From positions 62,001 to 126,000 of the forward strand of contig JBAIYS010000006.1 of NCBI GenBank assembly GCA_036763105.1: a stretch of DNA of 64,000 nucleotides. The letters are read 5' to 3'. How positions within the stretch are numbered: position 1 is the first letter of the stretch; every line of letters starts with the position of its first letter. This document shows positions 25,385 through 33,936 of the stretch, piece by piece. The DNA is from Peptococcaceae bacterium 1198_IL3148. GTDB lineage: Bacteria; Bacillota; Desulfotomaculia; Desulfotomaculales; Desulfohalotomaculaceae. A program made the translations under genes and the position numbers. The notes beneath the pieces are model-generated. The model was not told the DNA's origin. It saw nothing but the letters and a program-made list of their open reading frames with translations, and made no database searches.

Positions 25385-25933
25385 TTAAAGTTCCAAGTTT
25401 TCTGCTTCAATCATAAAGCTATCCAGATCCGGGAGTTGAGAAATATCCTTTAGGCCAAAGTGTTTTAGAAATTCGGTGGTGGTACCGTAAAGCACCGGTC
25501 TGCCGGGGCCGTCACGACGCCCCTTTTCTTCCACCAGCCCTCGTTCCTGCAGCGTATTAATGCTGCTGTCTGACTTAACACCACGGATCAACTCCAGTTC
25601 TGCCTTGGTTATCGGTTGCCGATAGGCAATAATGGCCAATGATTCCAAGGCCGCCCGGGACAAGGTACTGCTGGTCTGCTTTTTATAGAGACGTTCCACA
25701 TAGGAAGCAAATTCAGGCCTGGTGGCCAATTGCCAACCACCGGCCATTTCTATCACCTGTAATCCTTTGTTGGCCTGTTGATAATCCCGGGCCAGCTCTT
25801 GTAAAATATCCAGCGCATCTTGCTCTTCTATTTCCGCTATGCGGCAAATGGTGGCCACAGGCAGTGGTTCTGGGGTTACAAATAACAATACTTCGATCAC
25901 ACTTTTGGTATTATCCCGAAACAAGACCGTCAT
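25385..25933 (-). CDS. scpB: segregation and condensation protein B
   Basis: A 182-residue winged-helix kleisin partner of SMC-ScpA. Family features are KSVIEVLLFVTPEPLPVATICRIAEI at the start, then TLSRAALESLAIIAYRQPITKAELELIRGVKSDSSINTLQERGLVEEKGRRDGPGRPVLYGTT. The ATG at 25933 overlaps the scpA 3' end by 23 bases, the usual tight coupling. It acts in chromosome condensation and segregation. The C-terminus is short and acidic. No defect is seen. Confidence 0.95.
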   Translation of the reverse strand: MTVLFRDNTKSVIEVLLFVTPEPLPVATICRIAEIEEQDALDILQELARDYQQANKGLQVIEMAGGWQLATRPEFASYVERLYKKQTSSTLSRAALESLAIIAYRQPITKAELELIRGVKSDSSINTLQERGLVEEKGRRDGPGRPVLYGTTTEFLKHFGLKDISQLPDLDSFMIEAENLEL

Positions 25934-26675
25934 CTTCGGAGTTGCCTCCTTCTGCCGGTTTAATAATTATTTCCCCAAAAGGTTCCCTTTGTCTCAGCGC
26001 CACCTGACCCATATGCAACAGTTCCAAAATGGCTAAAAAGGTGACAATAATTTCAGAACGACTGGCATTTTTCCCAAAGGCTGCACTGAAGGGGATACCC
26101 TCTGGAAACAGCACCATTTTTCTTAATACATGGGCTATTTTATCCTGTACTCTAATTTCCTCCGCCCGCACTTGGGGCGGTTCCACCTGCACTGCCCGTT
26201 TCAACACCCCTTGCAACGCCTCTAAAAGGCTTTGCATATCTACACCGGCCAGGGGTTCCATCGGGCGCATTAAATATTGGTACATTTCAAAATTGTTGGG
26301 GCGGGTATAAACTTGGCCCTGTGCCTGCTGCTGATTCTTTAAATAATGAGCTGCTTCTTTAAACTGCTTGTATTCCAACAATCGTTGCACCAGCTCTTCC
26401 CGGGGATCAGGACCTTCTTCTTCAGTGCCGTCTTCGGTTAACTGGGGTTTTGGCAACAGGCTGCGGGCCTTAATGGCCAACAAAGTGCTGGCCATCACCA
26501 AAAAATCACTGGTCACTTCCAGATCCAGTTCTCTCATGGTATCAAGGTATTCCATATATTGAGCGGTAATGGAGGCTATTGGGATATCCATAATATCCAT
26601 TTCGTTTTTTTCAATTAAGTGCAGCAATAAATCCATTGGCCCTTCGAAGGTAGCCAACCGCACTGTGTAAGGCAT
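25911..26675 (-). CDS. scpA: segregation and condensation protein A
   Basis: A 254-residue kleisin. The N-terminal SMC-binding helix region begins YTVRLATFEGPMDLLLHLIEKNEMDIMDIPIASITAQYMEYL. DFLVMASTLLAIKARSLLPKP follows, then an acidic insert (EDGTEEEGPDPREEL), and a C-terminal winged helix with SEIIVTFLAILELLHMGQVALRQ. The ATG follows GGAGGTCTATAC. It bridges the SMC heads and recruits ScpB. It stands between trpS and scpB, a common order in Clostridia. Confidence 0.95.
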   Translation of the reverse strand: MPYTVRLATFEGPMDLLLHLIEKNEMDIMDIPIASITAQYMEYLDTMRELDLEVTSDFLVMASTLLAIKARSLLPKPQLTEDGTEEEGPDPREELVQRLLEYKQFKEAAHYLKNQQQAQGQVYTRPNNFEMYQYLMRPMEPLAGVDMQSLLEALQGVLKRAVQVEPPQVRAEEIRVQDKIAHVLRKMVLFPEGIPFSAAFGKNASRSEIIVTFLAILELLHMGQVALRQREPFGEIIIKPAEGGNSEDDGLVSG

Positions 26676-26689
26676 GTATAGACCTCCAG

Positions 26690-27676
26690 TTAAATGCCGA
26701 TGGCTGCCCGCACTTCATCCATGGTTTGCTGAGCGGCCGCCCTGGCCTTTTTAGCTCCTTCATGCAGAATTTCGTCTAGGTAACCAGGACGTTTCAATAC
26801 TTCATTACGTCTTTCCCGAAGCGGTGTTTGATGTTCATCCAACGCCTGGGCTAAACGTTTTTTGCATTGCACACAACCGATTTCACCTTTTTGACATTGC
26901 TCTCTAATGCCTTGGTGTTCAGCTTCTACATATATTCCATGATACTTGTCCACGATACATACATCCGGGTTGCCGGGATCAGTTTTCCGCACCCGGTTGG
27001 GGTCGGTAATCATGGCGTTCACTTGGTTTTTAATTTCATCGGGCTCCGCCGCCACGTTAATCACATTGAGATAGCTCTTACTCATTTTGCGACCATCTAC
27101 GCCAGGCAACATTTTAATTTTTGCCAATAACGCTTGGGGTTCTGGAAACACTTGTCTTTGGTATAGGTGATTAAATCGGCGCACCACTTCCCGACACAGC
27201 TCTAAGTGGGGCAGTTGGTCCTCACCCACCGGCACCGCATTGGCTCTGTAAACCATAATATCCGCCGCCATCAGCATGGGGTAACCTAAAAAGCCGTAGG
27301 TATTAATATCTTTACCTTGCTTGCCCAACTGCTGTACTTGGTCTTTGTAGGTGGGTACCCGCTCTAACCAAGAAAGGGGGGTGATCATTGACAGCATTAG
27401 GTGCAATTCCGAGTGCTGAGGCACTTCCGATTGCACAAATATTGTACTCTTTTCAGGATCTAAACCGGCAGCTAACCAATCCACCAGCATTCCTCTAACG
27501 TTGTTTTTTATAGTTTCAGTTTCCTCAAAGGAGGTGGTCAGGGCATGCAGGTCTGCCACTTGGTAGAAGCAATTGTATTCTTCCTGCAGCTTAACCCAAT
27601 TTTCTAATACACTTAAATGTCCGATATGCAATCTACCTGTGGGGCGCATACCACTTAAAATAGTTCCCTTTGACAT
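26690..27676 (-). CDS. trpS: tryptophanyl-tRNA synthetase
   Basis: A 328-residue class I synthetase that charges tRNA-Trp. HIGH is in GRLHIGHLSVLENW, KMSKS in GRKMSKSYLNVI, and FGYPMLMAADIMVYRA-type sequence (LGYPMLMAADIMVYRANAVPVG) covers the substrate pocket. A cluster of cysteines (CQKGEIGCVQCKK) marks the bacterial subtype with a possible iron-sulfur or zinc knuckle. The ATG at 27676 is chosen because AGAGGTG lies nine bases upstream; the GTG at 27688 overlaps that site. No T-box leader is visible between it and the preceding gene, so it is probably read from an upstream promoter. Confidence 0.95.
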   Translation of the reverse strand: MSKGTILSGMRPTGRLHIGHLSVLENWVKLQEEYNCFYQVADLHALTTSFEETETIKNNVRGMLVDWLAAGLDPEKSTIFVQSEVPQHSELHLMLSMITPLSWLERVPTYKDQVQQLGKQGKDINTYGFLGYPMLMAADIMVYRANAVPVGEDQLPHLELCREVVRRFNHLYQRQVFPEPQALLAKIKMLPGVDGRKMSKSYLNVINVAAEPDEIKNQVNAMITDPNRVRKTDPGNPDVCIVDKYHGIYVEAEHQGIREQCQKGEIGCVQCKKRLAQALDEHQTPLRERRNEVLKRPGYLDEILHEGAKKARAAAQQTMDEVRAAIGI

Positions 27677-27698
27677 CTGTTGGTACACCTCTTTCTAT

Positions 27699-28334
27699 TT
27701 AGAAAAATAAACCATAACTAAAATTAACTATTGCATTCATGATACCTAAAATTGGGCTGATGATGGCCCATAAAATCGGACTGAGAATGCCGGTAAACAA
27801 TAACAAAAGTAAAATAATTGTGCCATACTGTTCCATGTAAATCAACCATCGCTGCTCTCCCGGCAATATGCCCGCTAGAATTTTACTACCATCCAACGGC
27901 GGCACTGGCAACAGGTTAAAGACCGCCAAAACCACATTGATAGTAACAATGCGTTGCATAATATCCACCAAAGGCATCGAACCGAAGGAGGCCACCAAAC
28001 CAAACAGCAACGAAGCAATGATGGCAATTACTAGATTAGTTGCTGGGCCAGCCAGTGAGACCATCATTAAACTGCGGCGCATGTTACCCTTTAATTTAAA
28101 TGGTGTTACCGGTACAGGTTTAGCCCAACCAAAGCCAGCTAAGAACAACATAATAAAGCCAATGATATCCACATGGGCCATGGGGTTAATAGTCAACCGA
28201 CCAGCGTAACGGGCTGTGGGGTCACCGAGTTTATCTGCCGCCCAACCATGGGCGTATTCGTGAAAAGTCAACCCAATCACAATGGCCGGCAACAAAACTC
28301 CAATTTCGTAGGGAGTTGGAAAGTTACCGAACAA
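27699..28334 (-). CDS. site-2 protease family (M50) membrane metalloprotease
   Basis: About 211 residues with six or so membrane segments. The zinc motif HEYAH lies in the first (IGLTFHEYAHGWAADKLGDPT), and the third ligand motif is NLLPVPPLDGSKILAG. This matches the small YwhC-like branch of intramembrane metalloproteases. The TTG at 28334 has AAAGGGG eight bases upstream; a longer frame starts with a TTG at 28379 but lacks spacing for a site. The chosen start overlaps the end of the nucleotidyltransferase gene by 11 bases. Substrate unknown. Confidence 0.88.
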   Translation of the reverse strand: MFGNFPTPYEIGVLLPAIVIGLTFHEYAHGWAADKLGDPTARYAGRLTINPMAHVDIIGFIMLFLAGFGWAKPVPVTPFKLKGNMRRSLMMVSLAGPATNLVIAIIASLLFGLVASFGSMPLVDIMQRIVTINVVLAVFNLLPVPPLDGSKILAGILPGEQRWLIYMEQYGTIILLLLLFTGILSPILWAIISPILGIMNAIVNFSYGLFF

Positions 28335-30966
28335 AAGATTTATCCCCTTTCTGAAGACTTCGGATATATTGTTCCACAAACTCCAATTCGTCTTCTCTGG
28401 TTTTTACCACGCCGTCCATCCGAGCCTGCCATACGGCATCTAGGGCTTTACGATATATAGGACCGGGTTTAAAACCCATAGCCTTAATATCCTTGCCATT
28501 AACCACCGGTTTGTTCCGGCGCACCGACTCCATCACTTGACGGAATCTTTGAATGGCCAGTCTATCTTCCATTATTGCCAAAAACATGGGATAGGCTTCC
28601 CGCGGCAATGTTTGCAACAAAATATCAGCGTGCTGAGACAATTTAGTGGCCTCGGGATCAGAAAAATGCTCTAACACCTGACGCCAATGTTTAACGGTGC
28701 TAACAACCTTCTCCGTTTGTCGGCGACCGATGACAAATTTGTTACAGACTTTAGTGGCGCTGTCCACATCATTCCAATGCAACATCGCTATCAAATAAGG
28801 CAGCCATTTTTCAGCCGGTTCATTCCAGCCCCAGTAACGCAATACCAATAGCGCTTGGGGTAGTTCCTCCAGTACCGGTTGCACCTCCCAGTAGGTTATT
28901 TCCGGGAATAATTGTTCCCAAACCCCCAGTTCAGCTAACCGATTTAGTACATCAACCGGTTCCGGTTCATTTAAAATCATCTTCAACTCATACCAAATGC
29001 GCTCATGTGATACCTTTAGCAGTACCTCTTCCCTAATGGCCTCTTCTAACAACCGTAAAGTTTGGGGATCCATGTGCATTTGATAGCGCTGTTCAAAGCG
29101 CACCGCCCGTAGAATCCTGGTGGGGTCCTCCACAAAGCTTAGGTTATGTAGTACCCTTACTATGCCAGCGTACAAATCCTCTCTGCCGCCAAAATAATCC
29201 ACCAGTTCACCAAAATCCTCTGGGTTGAGGGATATGGCCATGGCGTTAATGGTTATGTCCCGCCGGTAAAGATCATGTTTCAGGGATGAAGTCTCCACAG
29301 TGGGCATTGCGGCCGGATATTCGTAAAATTCAACTCTGGCTGTGGCCACGTCGATCCATGAACCATCGTTCACAGACACCTCTGCTGTGCCAAATTTCTC
29401 ATAGGTGCGCACTTTGCCACCCAATTCTCGAGCTAACTCCTTAGCCAAGGTGATGGCATCACCTTCCACGATTAAATCAATATCCAAATTTTCGACATTT
29501 AAAATAATATCCCGGACAATGCCACCGCCGGCATAAACTTTGTAATCATACTGTAGCGCCAATTTGCCCGCTAGTTTCAGTGTATTCCAAACGTCCTCCG
29601 GCAGTACCCGGCGCATCATGTTTTTCATCTGGACTTTGCTGCCATTACCCTGATGGTAGGTTGTAAAGTAGCGACTTTTTAAATCATGATGCAGCGTATG
29701 CAAAATATCACTGCGGGAAATTATTCCCACCACCCGATTGTCATCAACCACCGGCAGACGACCGATATCGAATTCTATCATCATCTCTTGGGCCTGGGAA
29801 AGGGGAACATCAGCATTGATGGTGTGCACGTTGACATTCATATAGGCCTTTACCGGCGCATGACCTAAACCGTGGTGCATGGCCTTTTCCACATCCCGAC
29901 GTGATATTACCCCAACTAATTCCAGCCCTCGAACCACCGGCAGGCCAGTGTGACCGTAGCGCAACATCACCCGGTTGGCCTCTTCAATTTTAGTTTCTGG
30001 GTATACCGTTTTGACTGGATTAGACATAATATCCCGTACTATCATCATTGGTCTGACATTTTCACTGATCACATTCAACAATTGAGTTGTTAACACATCT
30101 AAATCGACATCTTTAACACTGGCAGAGGCAGCGGCTATATGACCACCACCACCAAAATTGCCTAAAATTTCGCGACAATCAACCTCGGGCACCGAACTCC
30201 GGGACACTATGTGTACCCGATCTTCCATCTCCACGGTGGCAAAGACAGCATCTGCCTGTTCTATTTCAGCCAGCCTGTGGGTAAGTACTGCCAAGCCATC
30301 GATAAATTCTGCTGATTTTCCTTTGGCCAACAAAATTTTAACCCCATTGATGTTGTGCCGTTCCGAAGTAACCAACAAGTCTTTTAACAACGTTTGTTGC
30401 TCCTCCGTCAACGGTCGGGCCAGATATTCCGCAATAACGCTTAAATTTGCTCCCTTAGTCAGTAGATAGGCCACCGCCTCCACATCCCGCGGGGTGGTGC
30501 TGCTAAATACCATACAGCCGGTATCGTCATAGATGCCCAAAGCCATAATGGTGGCTTCCAACGGGGTGATGTCAATGTTTTGGCTGCGAATTTTTTCCAC
30601 CAATAATGTGGTGGCAGCGCCCACTGTTTCAATGACCACCATTTTGTGCGTGAGAAAACACTCGGTGGCCGGGTGATGGTCGTAAATATGTACTTCTACC
30701 TTTGGATTTTCCATCAGTTTAGCCAGTTTACCAATCCGTTTAGGATTGTGATTATCCACAATAATCAAACGGCGAACTTTTTTCATATCCACTAACTTTA
30801 CAGGCTTTATTTTTAGCATATCTTTGTGTAAAGCTAAAAAATCTTCCACGTTACGGGATAGTTTACCTGGAAATACCATATCCGCTTTGGGGTATAATTT
30901 TTGGGCAGCCACCATGGCTGCCAACGCGTCTAAATCTGAATTTGTATGGGTGGTAATTATATCCAT
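28324..30966 (-). CDS. DHH-CBS-poly(A) polymerase-type tRNA nucleotidyltransferase fusion
   Basis: An 880-residue multidomain protein. Residues 1 to about 300 are a DHH/DHHA1 phosphoesterase (TNSDLDALAAM, IYDHHPATECF, GIYDDTGCMVFSS, GNFGGGGHIAAASA). Two CBS domains follow at about 310-430 (MIVRDIMSNPVKTVYPETKIEE, VKAYMNVNVHTINADVPLSQA). The rest is a class II nucleotidyltransferase (VYAGGGIVRDIILN, LDIDLIVEGDAITLAKELA, RRDITINAMA) that adds CCA or A residues to tRNA. This three-part architecture is known in Clostridia. The ATG follows GGAGGAATTGGTGTC. Whether both activities are used is inferred from family only. Confidence 0.9.
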   Translation of the reverse strand: MDIITTHTNSDLDALAAMVAAQKLYPKADMVFPGKLSRNVEDFLALHKDMLKIKPVKLVDMKKVRRLIIVDNHNPKRIGKLAKLMENPKVEVHIYDHHPATECFLTHKMVVIETVGAATTLLVEKIRSQNIDITPLEATIMALGIYDDTGCMVFSSTTPRDVEAVAYLLTKGANLSVIAEYLARPLTEEQQTLLKDLLVTSERHNINGVKILLAKGKSAEFIDGLAVLTHRLAEIEQADAVFATVEMEDRVHIVSRSSVPEVDCREILGNFGGGGHIAAASASVKDVDLDVLTTQLLNVISENVRPMMIVRDIMSNPVKTVYPETKIEEANRVMLRYGHTGLPVVRGLELVGVISRRDVEKAMHHGLGHAPVKAYMNVNVHTINADVPLSQAQEMMIEFDIGRLPVVDDNRVVGIISRSDILHTLHHDLKSRYFTTYHQGNGSKVQMKNMMRRVLPEDVWNTLKLAGKLALQYDYKVYAGGGIVRDIILNVENLDIDLIVEGDAITLAKELARELGGKVRTYEKFGTAEVSVNDGSWIDVATARVEFYEYPAAMPTVETSSLKHDLYRRDITINAMAISLNPEDFGELVDYFGGREDLYAGIVRVLHNLSFVEDPTRILRAVRFEQRYQMHMDPQTLRLLEEAIREEVLLKVSHERIWYELKMILNEPEPVDVLNRLAELGVWEQLFPEITYWEVQPVLEELPQALLVLRYWGWNEPAEKWLPYLIAMLHWNDVDSATKVCNKFVIGRRQTEKVVSTVKHWRQVLEHFSDPEATKLSQHADILLQTLPREAYPMFLAIMEDRLAIQRFRQVMESVRRNKPVVNGKDIKAMGFKPGPIYRKALDAVWQARMDGVVKTREDELEFVEQYIRSLQKGDKSFVR

Positions 30967-31026
30967 GACACCAATTCCTCCCCACTAACAATACTTTACA
31001 TTATAACATAACAATAGAGTGTTAGA

Positions 31027-31049
31027 AAAGCTTGGCATTGGCAAGCTTT
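31027..31049 (-). terminator. second hairpin downstream of lysA
   Basis: AAAGCTTG and CAAGCTTT form an eight-pair stem with a seven-base loop between lysA and the nucleotidyltransferase gene. It follows the main lysA terminator and is followed on the minus strand by TTCT, so it may back it up. Confidence 0.4.
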
Positions 31050-31076
31050 AGGCGGAACTTTAAATTCAAAAAAAAA

Positions 31077-31091
31077 CACCCATTACGGGTG
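31077..31091 (-). terminator. terminator after lysA
   Basis: CACCC and GGGTG pair across a five-base loop 17 bases past the lysA stop, followed on the minus strand by nine T residues. Confidence 0.75.
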
Positions 31092-31107
31092 CTACAGGGA
31101 AGCTTTT

Positions 31108-32448
31108 TTATCTTACATTAGCAATGTTGACCACTTTATTCTTCAGTCTTTCGGGTATTAAATCATTTCTCACAATATCTAAATAACTTTCTCGGCGAAT
31201 AATCAGTTCTGCCTGGCCATCATTTACCAATACCATGGCTGGGCGCTTCAATCTGTTGTAGTTCATCGACATGGAGTAACCGTAAGCCCCGGTGCAAAAC
31301 ATTGCCAGGATATCTCCAGACTGAACGGAGGGCAACGGCAAATCCCAAGCCAACATATCGCCTGATTCACAGCATTTACCAGCCACCGAAACCACTTGTG
31401 ACGGCGCTTCTAACATGCGATTGGCAACACAGGCTTCATACTTGGCACCATACAGTGCCGGCCGCAAATTGTCACTCATGCTGCCGTCAACGGCAACATA
31501 TTTGCGAACACCGGGGATATCCTTGATGGCCCCGATGCGATATAACGTAGTACCGGCAGGTCCGGCTATCGAACGCCCTGGTTCCACCATTATTTTAGGT
31601 GTTGGCAAATCCAATCGCTGGGCTTGCTCTTTAACAGCGCGCATCAACAGATCGGCGTAAACTTTAATTGGTTGGGGCTGATCACCTTCGGTATAATAGA
31701 TACCCAATCCACCGCCAAGGTCTAGTTCTGAGGCAACAAACCCTGTTTGTTGACGCACACTGTTAACAAAGGTCATCATCACTTCAGCGGTATGGGCATA
31801 GGATTCCAGTTCAAAGATTTGGGAACCAATGTGGCAATGGAAACCCTTTAGTTCGATATTCTGCAGTTCCAAAGCCCGTTGCACCGCCGCCATAGCCTGA
31901 CCGTTTTCAATGACCAGTCCAAACTTGGAATCAATGTGACCCGTTCTAATATATTCGTGAGTGTGAGCATCAACCCCGGGGGTCAATCTAAGCAATATTT
32001 GGGCAGTTGTTTTCATTTCTCCCGCCAGTTTGTTCAAAAGCTTTAATTCATAAAGGTTATCCACCATAAAACGACCTATGTTATATTCCAAGGCCAGTCT
32101 AATTTCTTCAGGGCTTTTGTTGTTACCGTGAAAATATACCCTTTCCATGGGGAAAGCAGCCTTAATGGCGGTGTAAAGCTCACCACCGGAAACCACATCA
32201 AGGCTGAGCCCTTCCTCATCAATGATGCGGCAAACCGCCAACGTAAGAAGGGTTTTTCCAGCATAGAGAACATCTGCTCCATATTGTTCTGTAAAGGATC
32301 GGTAGTAATCCCGGCAATTTTGACGGAAGTGTTGTTCATCTAAAACATATAAGGGCGTTCCAAACTCCAGGGCTAACTCTGTGGTATCACAACTGCCTAT
32401 TTCAAGATTTCCTTTATCATTTATGCGCATAGTACCGTGTAGTTTCAT
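31108..32448 (-). CDS. lysA: diaminopimelate decarboxylase
   Basis: A 446-residue pyridoxal phosphate enzyme making L-lysine from meso-diaminopimelate. The cofactor lysine lies in LYAGKTLLTLAV, with SLDVVSGGELYTA, KGFHCHIGSQIFE, ELDLGGGLGIYY, VEPGRSIAGPAG and the dimer-site cysteine in KCCESGDMLAWDLPLPS. The length is slightly over the usual 420-430. The ATG follows TAGGAGGTATTTCCA. It is alone in its transcription unit, behind a complete lysine riboswitch and a promoter with near-consensus hexamers, and ends at a terminator. End-product repression by lysine is expected. Confidence 0.96.
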   Translation of the reverse strand: MKLHGTMRINDKGNLEIGSCDTTELALEFGTPLYVLDEQHFRQNCRDYYRSFTEQYGADVLYAGKTLLTLAVCRIIDEEGLSLDVVSGGELYTAIKAAFPMERVYFHGNNKSPEEIRLALEYNIGRFMVDNLYELKLLNKLAGEMKTTAQILLRLTPGVDAHTHEYIRTGHIDSKFGLVIENGQAMAAVQRALELQNIELKGFHCHIGSQIFELESYAHTAEVMMTFVNSVRQQTGFVASELDLGGGLGIYYTEGDQPQPIKVYADLLMRAVKEQAQRLDLPTPKIMVEPGRSIAGPAGTTLYRIGAIKDIPGVRKYVAVDGSMSDNLRPALYGAKYEACVANRMLEAPSQVVSVAGKCCESGDMLAWDLPLPSVQSGDILAMFCTGAYGYSMSMNYNRLKRPAMVLVNDGQAELIIRRESYLDIVRNDLIPERLKNKVVNIANVR

Positions 32449-32548
32449 TGGAAATACCTCCTATACAAAATTTTACGCGTCTGAGGTACCAATTTGTGCA
32501 TTCTTAAACATTTTTTAACACCGGTAAATATTGGTAATAAAAACAAAA

Positions 32549-32577
32549 AACGATCCATAGGTATGCTATGGATCGTT
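32549..32577 (-). terminator. lysine-riboswitch expression platform terminator
   Basis: AACGATCCATAG and CTATGGATCGTT form a perfect 12-pair stem with a five-base loop, followed on the minus strand by TTTTGTTTTTATT. It lies between the lysine aptamer and the lysA start. Lysine binding would favour this stem. Confidence 0.88.
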
Positions 32578-32589
32578 ATAGACATAGAT

Positions 32590-32785
32590 ACCTCTACACC
32601 TGTGAGATAGCGCTCCACACAGCTTGTCTGTGTGGCAGTCCGACACCTATTCGATGCCGCCCCAGCCCAGCAGGTTACGGTTTGCTGCTGAACTTCGGCG
32701 AAAGACCCTTTCCTATAGCATCAACGAACCGCTTCTCCGCTAAAGTACTATTGTATTTCGCGCCTCTACCCCACCTCCGGCTAGA
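32590..32785 (-). ncRNA. lysine riboswitch (L box)
   Basis: On the minus strand the conserved L-box blocks appear in order: GGTAGAGGCGCGAA, AGGAAAGGGTC, TTCGCCGAAG, a GGTTTGCTG-like segment written here as CAGCAAACCGTAACCTG, CTGGGC, TCGGACTGCC and TGTGGAGCGCTATCTC. An 8-pair hairpin around CACACAG closes P5. It controls lysA, the next gene on the strand, 140 bases downstream. The exact P1 ends are uncertain by about ten bases. Confidence 0.92.
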
Positions 32786-32822
32786 GATGAGGTTTCACTA
32801 TATTAACTTTTGAACTGGTGTT

Positions 32823-32851
32823 ATTATATTTTATTTAGGATATTATTTCAA
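32823..32851 (-). promoter_or_regulatory. promoter for the lysA leader
   Basis: Minus-strand TTGAAA (32851-32846), a 17-base spacer and TATAAT (32828-32823), placed about 40 bases before the riboswitch. Both hexamers are near-consensus for the housekeeping sigma factor. Confidence 0.75.
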
Positions 32852-32926
32852 CCTTGTTAACTACAAAATATTGTATACACTTACGGCAAACCGATGTCTT
32901 TATTCATAATTCAAAATTGTTGAGCA

Positions 32927-33907
32927 TTAACTAATCTTACTCTGCTCCCTTACCAACGCATTGGCCCATTTGCCACAGCGGTCGCCCCAGCGGGCGATGG
33001 TGATGGCTTCTTCGTTTATTTCCACCACTTCACACATATTGGGGCAACCGTCACATTCGAAACTGCCCACGGCAAAATTGACGTCTGCGATACCAAAGCC
33101 TTTAAATTTGGTGGGTTGCCCCTTGGCCACCGCTTCTTTGGCCAACAGCGCGGCTCCCATAGCCCCCATGACATCGTAATTTTGAGGAATAATTACTTCC
33201 AGTCCCAGCTCTTTTTCAAAGGCCTTTCTCATGCCAACATTGGCGGCAACACCACCCTGAAATACCACTGGGCCCAAAATTTCTTTGCCCTTACCTACGT
33301 TATTCAAATAGTTTCTCACCAGCGCTTCGCAAAGCCCTGCCACTATGTCTGGCAGTTCAAAACCCATTTGTTGTTTATGAATCATGTCCGACTCGGCAAA
33401 AACAGCACAGCGCCCGGCAATGCGCACCGGAGTGGTACTTTTTAAGGCTAATGTGCCAAATTCTTCTATCGGTGTGTTTAGCCGGCTGGCCTGCTGATCT
33501 AAAAAGGAACCAGTGCCGGCTGCACAAACTGTGTTCATGGCAAAGTCCGCCACCACACCGTTGCGCAGTATAATTATCTTTGAATCTTGGCCACCAATTT
33601 CTAATACCGTTTGTACCCCAGGTACCTGCTGGGATGCAGCAACAGCATGGGCGGTGATTTCATTTTTAACCACATCTGCCCCCACCATCACTGCCGACAA
33701 ATGACGGGCACTGCCAGTGGTACCCACTCCTTTAATCACTGTACTGATTGGTAGATGTTGCGCAAGTTTCTTTAAACCCTGTTGGACAGTTCTTATTGGT
33801 TGTCCCTGGGTGCGCAGGTATAGATTTTCTAATACCTGATTGTCTTCATTAATTAATACAATATTGGTACTGACCGACCCCACGTCTACTCCTAAATAAC
33901 CAATCAC
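32927..33907 (-). CDS. HgdC-type acyl-CoA dehydratase activase (BadF/BadG family)
   Basis: A 326-residue ATPase of the acetate/sugar kinase fold. It carries GYLGVDVGSVSTNIVLI, GIGGQDSKI-type sequence (LEIGGQDSKIIILRNG), and the iron-sulfur bridging cysteines in MNTVCAAGTGSFLDQQ and AGRCAVFAESDM. Such activases transfer electrons to 2-hydroxyacyl-CoA dehydratases. An added C-terminal cluster of cysteines (FECDGCPNMCE, DRCGKW) could hold another cofactor. The two genes downstream are HgdB-like, but no dedicated alpha subunit pair is seen. The substrate is unknown, and a role outside fermentation is possible. Confidence 0.88.
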   Translation of the reverse strand: MIGYLGVDVGSVSTNIVLINEDNQVLENLYLRTQGQPIRTVQQGLKKLAQHLPISTVIKGVGTTGSARHLSAVMVGADVVKNEITAHAVAASQQVPGVQTVLEIGGQDSKIIILRNGVVADFAMNTVCAAGTGSFLDQQASRLNTPIEEFGTLALKSTTPVRIAGRCAVFAESDMIHKQQMGFELPDIVAGLCEALVRNYLNNVGKGKEILGPVVFQGGVAANVGMRKAFEKELGLEVIIPQNYDVMGAMGAALLAKEAVAKGQPTKFKGFGIADVNFAVGSFECDGCPNMCEVVEINEEAITIARWGDRCGKWANALVREQSKIS

Positions 33908-33936
33908 TGCAAAAATTGCCTCCTCTAAAAATTTAT

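Noticed and set aside
27677-27698. T-box leader for trpS
   Set aside because: Only a short gap separates trpS from the next gene and no T-box motif or specifier stem is present.
32581-32800. Tentative T-box or plain terminator reading of the lysA leader
   Set aside because: The ordered L-box blocks match a lysine riboswitch and lysA follows, so the simpler reading was dropped.
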